Source of the DNA: CAYUVF01 sp964448045
GTDB lineage: Bacteria > Bacteroidota > Rhodothermia > Rhodothermales > Salinibacteraceae
Reading direction: 5' to 3'
DNA: 64,000 bases
NCBI GenBank assembly: GCA_964448045.1
Contig: CAYUVF010000015.1
Location: 9,653 to 73,652 of the forward strand
A program made the translations under genes and the position numbers. Under the pieces are notes generated by a model. The model searched no databases. It had not been told where the DNA came from and saw only the letters and a program-made list of their open reading frames with translations. This document shows, in pieces, positions 13,938 to 22,958 of the stretch; the stretch's first letter is position 1, and each line of letters begins with the position of its first letter.

Positions 13938-16900
13938 ATGTCCATCATGTCATTTCGATCGATACTGCTCACTGTTTTTGCTCTGCTGATCGGAACCGCT
14001 TCCGCCGCGGCGCAGGACACCGATCCCTTCATGCGCCACCCCGCCATCAGTCCGGATGGCTCTACCGTGGCTTTTTCGTATCAGGGGGACGTGTGGACGG
14101 TGCCCGTCGAGGGCGGGCGCGCCGTGCGCCTGACCGTCCACGAAGCTTACGAGGGACACCCGCGCTGGAGCACCGACGGCGAGCAGATCGCCTTTACGAG
14201 CGACCGCTTCGGCAACGATGACATCTACGTGATGGAGGCTGACGGCAGCACGCCCACGCGCCTCACCCACCACTCCGCCGGCGACGCCCTGAGCGGCTGG
14301 ACCCCCGATGGGCGGCTCCTCTTCACCACGAGCCGCACGTGGCAGCAGGCCGAGTGGGACGACGAAATCTACCATGTCTCCGCCACCGGCGGCACGCCCG
14401 ACCGCCTGCTCGACGCCTTTGGATCGGAGCCGACGATGTCGCCGGATAGCCGCTTCATCGCCGTCGTGCGCGGTGCCAACCGCACGAGCAAAAAAGGCTA
14501 CGACGGCCCGGCCAACAAAAACGTCTGGATCTACGACACCGAGCAAGACGCCTACCGCCAGATCACGTCCTTCGACGTGAACGACTACCACCCAGTGTGG
14601 GGCGGCCCGCGCAGCCTCTTCTTCATCAGCGAACAGGACGGCACCTACAACCTCTACCGCCAGTCGATCGACAACAGCGGGCAGGGTTCCGGCTCGCCCG
14701 AGCAGCTGACCTCCTTTGACGGCGACGGCGTGCGCTACTTCAACGTCAGCCAGGACGGCAGCACCGTCGTCTTTGAGCGGGAAACGGATGTCTACGTCCT
14801 CAACGTGGCCGACGGCTCGCAGCGCCAGCTCGATGTGACCGTCCCCGCCGATTACCGCTTCGACCCGACCGAGCGCGAAACCTTCACCCGCGGGCTGCGC
14901 GATTACGCCGTCTCGCCCAATGGCGAGCAGATCGCCCTCACCCTCCGCGGCGAACTCTTCCTGATGCAGAACGACACCGATGAGCGCCGCACCACGCGCC
15001 TCACGCGCCACGCCTACCGCGACCGCGATGCGGCGTGGCTGAGCGATTCGACGCTCGTTTTCGTCTCCGACCGCGACGGCGGCCAGTACGATATCTACCG
15101 CCTCGAATCGGCCGATCCGGAGAACACCGACCTGTACGATGCGCTGCAGCACCGCGTCGTCCGCCTGACCGATACGCCCGAGGACGAGCGCATCATCTCG
15201 ATGGCGCCGGATCAGTCGAAGATCGCGTTCCGGCGCGGCTCGTTCAACTCGTACGGCAAAGGCCAACTCGTCACCGCCAATGTGGAGGACGGCGATCTCA
15301 CCAACGAATCGGTGCTCGTCGACAGCTGGTCGGCCCCGATGGACGTGCAGTGGAGCCCCGACGGCCAGTGGCTCGCCTACTCGCGCGAGGACCTCGACTT
15401 CAACTCCGAGATCTACATCCACGCCGCCGACGGTTCCCGCGAGCCGGTGAACATCAGCCAGCACCCGAAGGGCGACGGCTCGCCCGTGTGGAGCCCCGAT
15501 GGCAAGAAGCTGGGCTTCATCTCGAATCGCAGCTCCAACGACGCCGACGTGTGGTTCGTCTGGCTGCAGGAGGAGGACTGGGAGAAGACCCAGCGCGACT
15601 GGGAAGAGCAGAAAGAGGAGGCGGACGAGAACGGCGACGAGAATAGCGACGACGGCGATGACACGCCCGAGGTCGAGATCGACTTCGACAACATCCACGA
15701 CCGGCTGGAGCGCGTCACGGCGCTGCCCGGCAACGAGGCCGATCCGGTGATTGCCGAGGACGGCGACACGTTCTACTTCGTCGCGGGCCGCGGCGGCCGC
15801 ACCGGCAGCTACGACACCGACGTCGATCTCTACAGCATCCAGTGGGACGGTAGCGAGCGCACCCGCATCACGGAGGGCGGTGTGTCGCCGTACGCCGTGA
15901 CGCTCGGCCCGACGGCCAAGCAGCTGTTCTTCGTCCACTCGGGCGGCCAGCTGGCGCGTGTGCCCACCAGCAGCGACAAGCTGGAGCGCCTCGCCTTCTC
16001 CGCGAAAATGGAAGTCGATTACTCCGCAGAGCGCAAGCAGATCTTCAACGAGGTCTGGCGCGCGCTTGATCAGGGCTTCTACGATCCGCAGTTCCACGGG
16101 GACGACTGGGATGCCCTGCGCGACAAGTACCGCCCGTGGGCGATGGAAGCGTCGACCAATCGGGACTTCCAGGCCGTGCTCAACCTGATGCTTGGCGAAC
16201 TCAACGCCAGCCACATGGGCTACTACACCGGCGACCGCGCCGAGACCCAGCAGACGCGCACCGGTCTCCTGGGCGTTGAGCTCGACCCGGTCGCAAACGG
16301 CGTCGAAGTGCAGCGCGTGGTCCCGCGCTCGCCCGCCGACCGCGAGGCCAGCACCCTCCGCGTGGGCGACGTGATCACCGCCGTCGATGGCGAGCGCGTC
16401 ACCGAAGCGGGCAACTTCTACGCGCTGCTCGACGACAAAGTCAACGAAAAGGTGCTGCTCGCCGTCACCGATGCCGATGGCAACCAGCGCAGCGTCCGCA
16501 TCCGCCCGACGGGCAGCCTCGGCGACGAGCTGTACCGCGAGTGGGTCGAGGAGCGCAAGGAGCTGACCGAGGAGTACTCGAACGGCCGCCTCGGTTACAT
16601 TCACATCGAGGGGATGAACTGGCAGAGCTTCGAGCACTTCGAGCGCGAGCTGTACGCCTCCGCCCACGACAAGGAGGGGCTGATCATCGACGTACGCTTC
16701 AACGGCGGCGGCTGGACGACGGACTACCTGATGACGGTGCTCAACGTGCAGCGCCACGCCTATACCGTGCCGCGCGGCGCGTCGGACAATCCCAATCAGA
16801 ACCACCGCCAGTTCAAGGCGCACTACCCGTTTGGCGAGCGGCTGCCGTACGCGGCCTGGACGAAGCCGGCCGCGGCGCTGGCGAACCAGAACAGCTACTC

Positions 16901-17222
16901 GAATGCCGAGATCTTCTCGCACGCGTTCAAGAACCTTGATCACGGCCCGCTCGTGGGGCAGCCCACCTTCGGCGCGGTGATCTCGACCGGCGGTGCCGGC
17001 ATGATCGACGGCTCGTACGTGCGGATGCCGTTCCGCGGCTGGTACGTCTATCAGACCGAGCAGAACATGGAGCACGGCCCCGCCGTGCCTGATGTGCGCG
17101 TGGAGAACCCGCCGGCGGTTAAGGCCACGGGCGACGATCCGCAGCTGCGCCGCGCCGTGCAGACGCTGCTCCAGCAGATTGACAACGAATCGGCCCAGGC
17201 GGGCGCCTCCGGCTCCGAGTGA
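13938..17222 (+). CDS. Tricorn-like S41 protease, exported
   Basis: 1,094 residues. A signal peptide (residues 1-26, ending SAAAQ) directs export. Two WD40/TolB-like beta-propellers follow (many SPDG and DGRL turns, residues about 30-680), broken by an acidic insert near 545-585 rich in Glu and Asp. A tricorn C1-like helical part comes next (QIFNEVWRALDQGFYDP), then a PDZ domain near 775-850 (GLLGVELD, VQRVVPRSPADR, LRVGDVITAVDGE) and the S41 serine-protease core with the nucleophile in NSYSNAEIFSHAF near 985-995. This is the domain order of bacterial tricorn homologues, which degrade peptides; cellular substrates are unknown. The long opposite-strand frame over the same DNA is a shadow. Confidence 0.92.
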   Translation: MSIMSFRSILLTVFALLIGTASAAAQDTDPFMRHPAISPDGSTVAFSYQGDVWTVPVEGGRAVRLTVHEAYEGHPRWSTDGEQIAFTSDRFGNDDIYVMEADGSTPTRLTHHSAGDALSGWTPDGRLLFTTSRTWQQAEWDDEIYHVSATGGTPDRLLDAFGSEPTMSPDSRFIAVVRGANRTSKKGYDGPANKNVWIYDTEQDAYRQITSFDVNDYHPVWGGPRSLFFISEQDGTYNLYRQSIDNSGQGSGSPEQLTSFDGDGVRYFNVSQDGSTVVFERETDVYVLNVADGSQRQLDVTVPADYRFDPTERETFTRGLRDYAVSPNGEQIALTLRGELFLMQNDTDERRTTRLTRHAYRDRDAAWLSDSTLVFVSDRDGGQYDIYRLESADPENTDLYDALQHRVVRLTDTPEDERIISMAPDQSKIAFRRGSFNSYGKGQLVTANVEDGDLTNESVLVDSWSAPMDVQWSPDGQWLAYSREDLDFNSEIYIHAADGSREPVNISQHPKGDGSPVWSPDGKKLGFISNRSSNDADVWFVWLQEEDWEKTQRDWEEQKEEADENGDENSDDGDDTPEVEIDFDNIHDRLERVTALPGNEADPVIAEDGDTFYFVAGRGGRTGSYDTDVDLYSIQWDGSERTRITEGGVSPYAVTLGPTAKQLFFVHSGGQLARVPTSSDKLERLAFSAKMEVDYSAERKQIFNEVWRALDQGFYDPQFHGDDWDALRDKYRPWAMEASTNRDFQAVLNLMLGELNASHMGYYTGDRAETQQTRTGLLGVELDPVANGVEVQRVVPRSPADREASTLRVGDVITAVDGERVTEAGNFYALLDDKVNEKVLLAVTDADGNQRSVRIRPTGSLGDELYREWVEERKELTEEYSNGRLGYIHIEGMNWQSFEHFERELYASAHDKEGLIIDVRFNGGGWTTDYLMTVLNVQRHAYTVPRGASDNPNQNHRQFKAHYPFGERLPYAAWTKPAAALANQNSYSNAEIFSHAFKNLDHGPLVGQPTFGAVISTGGAGMIDGSYVRMPFRGWYVYQTEQNMEHGPAVPDVRVENPPAVKATGDDPQLRRAVQTLLQQIDNESAQAGASGSE

Positions 17223-17313
17223 GCGGCGGCGCGCCCGCTTCGAGCGGGAACTGAACGCCCGAAACCGTGTGGTACGCGAATAGCCTATCCCGAAAACGAA
17301 CGCCCTGCCTGCG

Positions 17314-18060
17314 ATGTCCCAAGACGTACACCTTGAAGCTCTGCTGTTCGACATGGACGGCGTACTCGTCGACGTATCGCGCTCGTACCGCCGCGCGATC
17401 GAGGAGACGGTGGAGCACTTCACCGGCCGCAAGATTGGGTCGAACACCATCCAGCGGTACAAGAACTACGGCGGCTTCAACGACGACTGGAAGTTGACGC
17501 ACGCTATCATCACCGATACGGCGATGGAAATTCCCTTCAGCCGGGTGGTTGAGGAGTTCCAGAACCGCTACCGGGGCGAAAACTGGGACGGCTTCATCGC
17601 CGAAGAGCCGCCACTGATTGAGGAGAAGACGCTGCAGGCGCTCTGTACGGATAACCGCATCATGGGAATCGTCACGGGGCGGCCCGAGGAGGAGGCCAAG
17701 TGGACGCTCGAGCACCTCGGCTGGCGCAAGTACTTCCCGCTGCTGGTAGCGAAGGAGAAGCAGGGCGAGCGGACGAAGCCGCATCCGTTCCCGCTCAATC
17801 ATTCGCTGAGCATGCTTGAGGCCGCCGGCCGGTCCATCGACCCGCAGGATACCGTTTACATCGGCGACTCGGTCGATGACATGAAGGCCGCTCGTGCGGC
17901 GAACATGTGGGCGATTGGCGTCGTGCCGCCCTACGTCGATGCCGATGCGCACGAGCCGCTGCTGAAGGAGCGGGGGGCGCACACGGTTATCCGCGATCCC
18001 AACGATCTGCCTGCACTCATCGACTCGTTCACGGAATCCGTCGCGATGGAAACGATGTGA
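17314..18060 (+). CDS. HAD-superfamily hydrolase, subfamily IA
   Basis: 248 residues. HAD motif I is LLFDMDGVLVDVS (nucleophile Asp in DMDG), motif II IVTGRP, motif III lysine in TKPHPFPL and motif IV YIGDSVDDMKAA. The segment SYRRAIEETVEHFTGRKI and the overall length fit the HAD-IA hypothetical group that in other bacteria is found near or fused to histidinol-phosphate aminotransferase. Phosphatase activity is likely; the substrate is unknown (phosphoglycolate or a sugar phosphate are options). It follows the protease after 91 bp and ends at a bidirectional terminator. Confidence 0.85.
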   Translation: MSQDVHLEALLFDMDGVLVDVSRSYRRAIEETVEHFTGRKIGSNTIQRYKNYGGFNDDWKLTHAIITDTAMEIPFSRVVEEFQNRYRGENWDGFIAEEPPLIEEKTLQALCTDNRIMGIVTGRPEEEAKWTLEHLGWRKYFPLLVAKEKQGERTKPHPFPLNHSLSMLEAAGRSIDPQDTVYIGDSVDDMKAARAANMWAIGVVPPYVDADAHEPLLKERGAHTVIRDPNDLPALIDSFTESVAMETM

Positions 18061-18075
18061 TTCGGCGCGCCCCAT

Positions 18076-18107
18076 CGCTAAAATAGCGGCACGCCGTTAT
18101 TTCAGCG
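18076..18107. terminator. Bidirectional hairpin terminator
   Basis: 15-bp near-perfect stem (CGCTAAAATAGCGGC with GCCGTTATTTCAGCG; the two non-Watson-Crick positions can form G-U pairs) and a 2-nt loop, between the convergent HAD and OmpA-lipoprotein genes. AT-rich inside the stem, no long T-run. Confidence 0.65.
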
Positions 18108-18178
18108 AAGTCATTCAGCGACGCAGCGTATGTGGCCACGCGGGCTTACCGGCCCGGGGTGGCCACGCGTGTTTGGAG

Positions 18179-18733
18179 TCAGGCGCCGGGGCGAGGCGGA
18201 CGCTCATCGACCACGATCTCGACGCGCCGGTTCTGCCGGCGACCCTCCGGCGTCTCGTTGGGAGCAACCGGGTTTTGCGGGCCGAAAGCGCCGATCTCCA
18301 GGCGGGGCCGCCGCAGGTCGTACTCCCGGTCGAGGTAGTGGGCCACCGCGGCGGCGCGCTGCGCGGAAAGGTACCAGTTGCTCGGATACACGTCTTGCAG
18401 GCTCGGCCCGATGGGCACGCTGTCGGTGAAACCGCGAATCCGGAATGCGCGGTCCGGATAGTCTTCTTGCAAGACCGTTGCCAGCGAATCGAGCGTGCGC
18501 CGCGCCTGCGCCGTCAGCCATGCGCTGCCCGAGGGGAAGTAGATGGGCGGCTGGAGCGTCGTTCCCGCCACTTCGTCTGGCGTGCCGGGGGCGTCCTGCG
18601 GCGCACGTTGGGTTTGCAACTCCTGATTTACCGTTTCCAGCGAATCGATGCGAGCTTGAAGCCGTTCGGTATCGGATCCGCCGCATCCGGCCAGCAGGGC
18701 GGCACCGAGGAGCAGTACGAGGAGAAAGCGCAT
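18179..18733 (-). CDS. OmpA-domain lipoprotein
   Basis: 184 residues. The signal peptide has lipobox LLAGC, Cys near residue 17. A short coiled coil follows (DTERLQARIDSLETVNQELQ), then an OmpA/MotB C-terminal domain (residues about 68-178: IYFPSGSAWLTAQARRTLDSLA, IRGFTDSVP, LSAQRAAAVAHYL, GRRQNRRVEIVV) that binds peptidoglycan. Probable outer-membrane lipoprotein linking envelope to wall. The normal FTD motif is present, and the C-terminal NRRVEI is intact. Monocistronic as far as can be seen. Confidence 0.88.
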   Translation of the reverse strand: MRFLLVLLLGAALLAGCGGSDTERLQARIDSLETVNQELQTQRAPQDAPGTPDEVAGTTLQPPIYFPSGSAWLTAQARRTLDSLATVLQEDYPDRAFRIRGFTDSVPIGPSLQDVYPSNWYLSAQRAAAVAHYLDREYDLRRPRLEIGAFGPQNPVAPNETPEGRRQNRRVEIVVDERPPRPGA

Positions 18734-18832
18734 AAGTCGAGGCGGTCGGTGAGCAAGTTGGCGGGATCTCCGGCGGTCTCCAATCTACGATGTTGAACGA
18801 TTCTTCACAAACGAGGGCTTCTTGCGTCCCGG

Positions 18833-19513
18833 TCAATCGGGCAGGGCCGATCGCACGTCGGCCTCGCATCGGTCCATGTGGCGCTGCAGCAGCTCATAGC
18901 CGATGTGCGCACGAGCCACGCGCCAGCGCGCGCAGGCCACCCGCTCGATGTTCTCCTCGGCCTCGGGATGGAAGTCGCGCTCGGGCGTCTGCATTAAAAA
19001 CCAGTGCGTCGTCTTCACGTCGTACGTTCCGGCTCGCACGTAGCCGTGCTGCGTCGTCCCGAGGGGCCGGACGAGGCGCAGCGTGCGGATGCCGACCTCC
19101 TCGCGCACCTCGCGGAGGGCACACTGCTCCACCGTTTCGCCGGGGTCTTGCTTGCCCTTCGGCAGATCCCACACGCCCCGACGGAAGATGAGCAGCAGCG
19201 CCACATCGTCTGCGGTGCGGCAGCCGATGTAGCCGCCCCCGGCCGTCACGGCACGCGGCGGGTGATACGGATCGGTGTTGCAGAGCGCCTCGGGCGGGAT
19301 GTGTCCCACCTTCATCCGATGCGCCGTTGCCGCACGCGGCAGATCGGGAAGCGCCCGTCCGTTCACAACGAGAATGGGCCCGCCCTCCGCAGCGGACTCG
19401 GCGGCGTCGAGCGTGGTGTGGAGCAGCAGGGGCGCGTCGGCCGTCGTGCTCAGCCCCTCGGTAGCAATGCGGCTGAGGGGGGCGCCGGGCGGGAGGCAAT
19501 GGAAGAACAACAT
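18833..19513 (-). CDS. Nudix hydrolase with N-terminal extension
   Basis: 226 residues from the ATG at 19513 (MLFFHCLPPGAPL). The C-terminal half is a Nudix domain: the box GKQDPGETVEQCALREVREEVGI matches GxxxxxExxxxxxxREUxEExGU exactly. It should hydrolyse a nucleoside diphosphate linked to another group. The first ~95 residues (LPPGAPLSRIATEGL, LLLHTTLDAAESA, MKVGHIPPEALCNTDPYHPP) are not part of a standard Nudix fold and I cannot assign them. Substrate unknown. Confidence 0.85.
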   Translation of the reverse strand: MLFFHCLPPGAPLSRIATEGLSTTADAPLLLHTTLDAAESAAEGGPILVVNGRALPDLPRAATAHRMKVGHIPPEALCNTDPYHPPRAVTAGGGYIGCRTADDVALLLIFRRGVWDLPKGKQDPGETVEQCALREVREEVGIRTLRLVRPLGTTQHGYVRAGTYDVKTTHWFLMQTPERDFHPEAEENIERVACARWRVARAHIGYELLQRHMDRCEADVRSALPD

Positions 19514-19947
19514 GAGCAGCGGAGGTGAATGAGAAGAGGGATACCGATTCCATCTGGGCGATGTCGGCAAATATTATGGGTTATGGATGTTGACCTGTGT
19601 CGTAGAGACGCGCCGCCGCGCATCTCGACCCGTGGCAGACAATCGATGTGGTTTTTTTGTCCTGTATGCTGTGCAACGTAGGAATAGGGAGGGCAACCCG
19701 TAATCGAACTATCCGATATGTGAAAGGGCGTATGGTGAGGAACTGTTCGGCGGACGGGCCTGCGAAGATCCGCCGTATGGGGGCCAGGCATTCGATGGCG
19801 CGGTGTTCGGCGGGGGAACATCTTCCTACCGATGAGTTTCTGAACCGCGGACGCGATGGACGCGGCATGCCGCCCGCTTGCCCCTAAACGTCCCCACTCG
19901 TTTGTGGCATTCCCTGGAGGCCTTTCGTTCACACCGCCTGTTCTTTT
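19514..19947. other. Intergenic region, nothing recognised
   Basis: About 430 bp between the Nudix gene and the DUF1614 remnant. Short frames on both strands have no recognisable protein sequence. It may include degraded upstream parts of the DUF1614 gene. Confidence 0.5.
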
Positions 19948-20300
19948 ATGCGGTTGGCTGCTCCGCCCGGTTGTTTGGCCCTGGCGCTGCTCGGGGCCCT
20001 TGGCGCAGTGGCGCTCAGCGCAGCCGTGCGCTACGGGTTGGCCGAGCCCGTGCCCGAGCGAGGGATCACCCTGCCGGCGCTGGTGCCGGCGTTTGTCGCC
20101 GCCCTCTCGGCGTACCTCGTGCTGCCCGCTATGGCGCCGCCGGTCGCGTTCGCAGCGGGGGGCTCGGCCCGCTCCTCGGCGCCGACCTGCTACACCTGCG
20201 CGACATCGAAACGGTGGGGGCCGGCGTAGCCAGCATCGGCGGGACCGGGACGTTTGACGGGATCGTGCTCTCCGGGCTCGTTGCCACCGTACTCGCCTGA
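19948..20300 (+). pseudogene. Frameshifted C-terminal fragment of a DUF1614 membrane protein
   Basis: Two overlapping frames together give the conserved end of DUF1614 proteins. Frame one reads AVRYGLAEPVPERGITLP, LVPAFVAAL and MAPPVAFAAG. Adding one G to the six-G run at 20157-20162 continues it as LGPLLGADLLHL, GAGVASIGGTGTFDGI and LSGLVATVLA, followed by a stop. The N-terminal half of the family is missing upstream. Either a real decay product or a truncated gene with a homopolymer error; the missing N-terminus argues for decay. Function of DUF1614 is unknown. Confidence 0.6.
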
Positions 20301-20414
20301 GCACCTCTGCGCCGGAGACGGGGGACTGGCGCATCTGTCGTCCAGTAATTACTTTACGACGGCGGCCGCACCGCCGCATCCGCTACTCTTCACCGATTGG
20401 CCACGACGTACTCC

Positions 20415-20840
20415 GTGTCTTTGTATTCCCTTCTTTACAGCAGCGCGGCCAGTTGGCCCATGACCGATGAGGAGCTGGTCGAGTTGCTGGATCAGTGCCG
20501 GGCTTATAACTCGCGGCATGGCATCACCGGCATGTTGCTCTACCACGACGAGGCGTTCATGCAGTACCTCGAAGGCGAGAAGGAAGAGGTGCTGTCGCTG
20601 TTCGACACCATCGCGCTGGATGAACGCCACACCGGCGTGACGATCTACATGGAGAAAACCATCGAGGAGCGCAACTTTGCCGACTGGTCGATGGGCTTCA
20701 AGAAGGTGGAAGATGTCGACCCATCGGAGCTGGAGGGGTTCAGCCCGTTCCTCGAAGAGGGGTTCACCTCCGAGGCCGCGACGGAGAACCCCACGATGGC
20801 GATGCGCCTGCTGCTCAAATTCAAGGAACTGGAGCTTTGA
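20415..20840 (+). CDS. BLUF-domain blue-light photoreceptor
   Basis: 141 residues. A BLUF domain fills residues 1-95: SLYSLLYSS with the flavin-contacting Tyr, NSRHGITGMLLYHDEAFMQYLEG with the key Gln, FDTIALDERHTGV, and IEERNFADWSMGF with the C-terminal Trp/Met region. It binds FAD and signals blue light. The last ~45 residues are short and helical, so this is a stand-alone short BLUF protein needing a partner. The GTG at 20415 gives the usual start (V/M-SLYSLLYSS); a TTG at 20397 would add six residues. The first ATG (20460) would cut off the essential Tyr. Confidence 0.88.
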   Translation: MSLYSLLYSSAASWPMTDEELVELLDQCRAYNSRHGITGMLLYHDEAFMQYLEGEKEEVLSLFDTIALDERHTGVTIYMEKTIEERNFADWSMGFKKVEDVDPSELEGFSPFLEEGFTSEAATENPTMAMRLLLKFKELEL

Positions 20841-20871
20841 TCTCTCGCCGCCGAACCCAGGAGGGGAGCCC

Positions 20872-20885
20872 GGATAACGGATAAC
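20872..20885 (+). repeat. Two exact GGATAAC heptads
   Basis: GGATAAC twice in tandem between the BLUF and DUF389 genes. Too short alone to be called a repeat element; recorded because the heptad unit matches the other 7-nt-periodic tracts. Confidence 0.4.
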
Positions 20886-20913
20886 GAGCCGGACGCCCCC
20901 TGCGGGGAGCGCT

Positions 20914-21933
20914 TCACGACGCCAGCAAGATTGCCACGACGAGGATGGCGAGGGCCAGCACCCACAACGCCACAGCGATACGCGTCGCTTTCTTGGCCTG
21001 TTTCGCCTCGTACCACTTCATCGGCTGGATGCCCTGCGCGAGAAACGTCACCACGCCAGCCAGATTCACCGCCACAACGTTGGTGCACAGCAGTAGAAAG
21101 GCGCCATAGGCCGCCGCCGCGTTGCCCGCGCCGAGCAGCATGCCCAGCGCCACCAGGGGCGGCAGCAACGCCACCGCCACCATCACCCCGATCAGCGCAG
21201 TCGATACACCGCGGGTGAACGATAGCGCCCCGGCCACCCCGGCCGCGAGCGCGAGAATCACATCCGCCAGCCCGATCTGCGTGCGGAGGGCGATCTCGGG
21301 AATCGTGGGGTCGACCGGCAGCATCAGTCCGAAGGTGACCGAGAGCACCAGGGCCAGCAGCAGGCTGCCCACGTTCACGCGCAGCGAGCGGATGAGCAAC
21401 TGCGTGTCGCCCAGCGTGGTGCCCAGTGCCAGCGCGATGTTCGGCCCGATGAGCGGCGCAATCACCATCGCCCCGATGACCACGGCCGGGCTGTTGCGCA
21501 ACATGCCCCCGGCTGCAACGATCGTCGAGAGGAGAACGAGCAGGTAGTGCGTCGTCTCCGCTTGGACCGAGTCGTTGATATCCTGGTACAGCTCTTCCCG
21601 GCTGATGCGCGCCGTAGACGAGCGCTCCGAGGGGTCCTCCTCCGTGGCGTCGTCCGCCGTCTCCTCCTCGTCGTCGTCTTCGTCTTTCTCCGGGCGCGGG
21701 ATCGTCGCCTCGACCGGCATGAGCACGATCCGGTAGTCCGACTCCAGCGAGAGCTCTGTGTCGAGCCATTCGAGGAAGGCGTCGGTGTCCTCGCTGTCGA
21801 TGAGCGCGCGGGTGAGATGCTGGCCGTCGTTCAGCGTTTCGTCCCATCGGCCCAGCACGCTGTGTTCCTCGCCCCAGTCCAGCGAGTCGTCGTAATCGGC
21901 CGGGAGGTAGACATCAACAAGGCGCAACGCCAT
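20914..21933 (-). CDS. DUF389 family membrane protein
   Basis: 339 residues. The N-terminal ~100 residues are soluble, followed by a highly acidic linker (KDEDDDEEETADDATEEDP). The C-terminal DUF389 membrane domain has YLLVLLSTIVAAGGMLRNSPAVVIGAMVIAPLIGPN as signature, then about seven to eight hydrophobic segments. The family is widespread and of unknown function; transport is suspected because of its topology. Last gene of the probable aroE-pgeF-hydrolase-DUF389 operon, 31 bp after the hydrolase. Confidence 0.85.
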   Translation of the reverse strand: MALRLVDVYLPADYDDSLDWGEEHSVLGRWDETLNDGQHLTRALIDSEDTDAFLEWLDTELSLESDYRIVLMPVEATIPRPEKDEDDDEEETADDATEEDPSERSSTARISREELYQDINDSVQAETTHYLLVLLSTIVAAGGMLRNSPAVVIGAMVIAPLIGPNIALALGTTLGDTQLLIRSLRVNVGSLLLALVLSVTFGLMLPVDPTIPEIALRTQIGLADVILALAAGVAGALSFTRGVSTALIGVMVAVALLPPLVALGMLLGAGNAAAAYGAFLLLCTNVVAVNLAGVVTFLAQGIQPMKWYEAKQAKKATRIAVALWVLALAILVVAILLAS

Positions 21934-21964
21934 GGCAGCAGGGTGTTGGATGCGAGAGCGTGGG

Positions 21965-22936
21965 CTATGCCGGAACGGCCCGGTGGAGAAAGGCCGCCGC
22001 GCGCCGCTCGGACCAGTACGTGCCGTCGGTCGCGAACGATACGAAGCCGACGTGGCCGCCTTGTGCGGGCACCTCCAGCGTCAGGTGCGGATGCTCGCGG
22101 GCCAGCTCGCGCGGATAGCACGACGGTGCCAGGAACGGGTCGTTCGCTGCGTTGACGAGCAAGGTCGGCACGCGGATGGCCCCAAGCAGCGGTTTGCTGC
22201 TGGCGCGCCGGTAGTAATCGAGCGCGTTCTCGAAACCGTTCAGCGGGGCCGTGTAGTAATCGTCAAAGTCGGTGAGCGAGCGCAAGAAATTGAGCGGCAC
22301 GTCATCCACCCGATGGGGCCACTGCTGCTTCTTCGCGCGGATCTTGGCGCGCAGCGACTGCAGGAAGTAGTGCGTGTAGTGCCGGTTCGACGGACGGGCC
22401 AGCACGCGGGCTGAGCCCTTCAGGTCGACGGGTGTGGAAAACGCCACCGCGCCACCGATGCGCGGGTCGACCGCCCCGGCGCGCTCGCCGAGGTACTTGA
22501 GCGTCAGGTTGCCGCCCAGGCTAAAGCCCACCAGCGCCGCCGCCGCATACCGGCCCGTCGCCAGGACGTGATCGACGACGCGGGCGAGGTCGCCCGTTGC
22601 GCCACTGTGGTACGTGCGCATCTGGCGGTTGGGCGTGCCGCTGCAGCCGCGCAGGTTCCACGCCACCACATTCCAACCGCGCCGGTGAAGCGCCCGAGCC
22701 ATGCCGCGCATGTAGCGGCGGTGAGAGCTGCCTTCGAGGCCGTGCGTGAGAATGGCAACGCGCTCTGTGCTCGCGGATGCCCAGTCGAGATCCAGAAAAT
22801 CGCCGTCGGGGGTAGCGATGCGCTCACGCCACGCATATGTGAAGTCGACGCGACGCGCCAGCGAGGCGTACAGCGTCTGCAGATGGCCGCCCCGGAGGAG
22901 CGCCGGCGCAACGTAGTCGGAGGAAAGGAGCGGCAT
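21965..22936 (-). CDS. Alpha/beta hydrolase, YheT family
   Basis: 323 residues. Typical YheT landmarks: GGHLQTLYASLARR near the start, ILTHGLEGSSHRRYMRGMARAL with the HGLxG oxyanion region, VVAWNLRGCSGTPNR, the nucleophile elbow LVGFSLGGNLTLKYLGE, the acid region VNAANDPFLAP and the catalytic His in QGGHVGF. Predicted serine esterase or lipase of the cytosol; true substrate unknown. It begins 22 bp after pgeF and is co-oriented. Confidence 0.9.
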   Translation of the reverse strand: MPLLSSDYVAPALLRGGHLQTLYASLARRVDFTYAWRERIATPDGDFLDLDWASASTERVAILTHGLEGSSHRRYMRGMARALHRRGWNVVAWNLRGCSGTPNRQMRTYHSGATGDLARVVDHVLATGRYAAAALVGFSLGGNLTLKYLGERAGAVDPRIGGAVAFSTPVDLKGSARVLARPSNRHYTHYFLQSLRAKIRAKKQQWPHRVDDVPLNFLRSLTDFDDYYTAPLNGFENALDYYRRASSKPLLGAIRVPTLLVNAANDPFLAPSCYPRELAREHPHLTLEVPAQGGHVGFVSFATDGTYWSERRAAAFLHRAVPA

Positions 22937-22958
22937 AGCGGATGAGATGGAGCGGCAC

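Noticed and set aside
13950..17462. Minus-strand open frame of 1,170 codons
   Set aside because: Antisense to the tricorn-like protease; composition is the high-GC shadow of the plus-strand codons and shows no domain.
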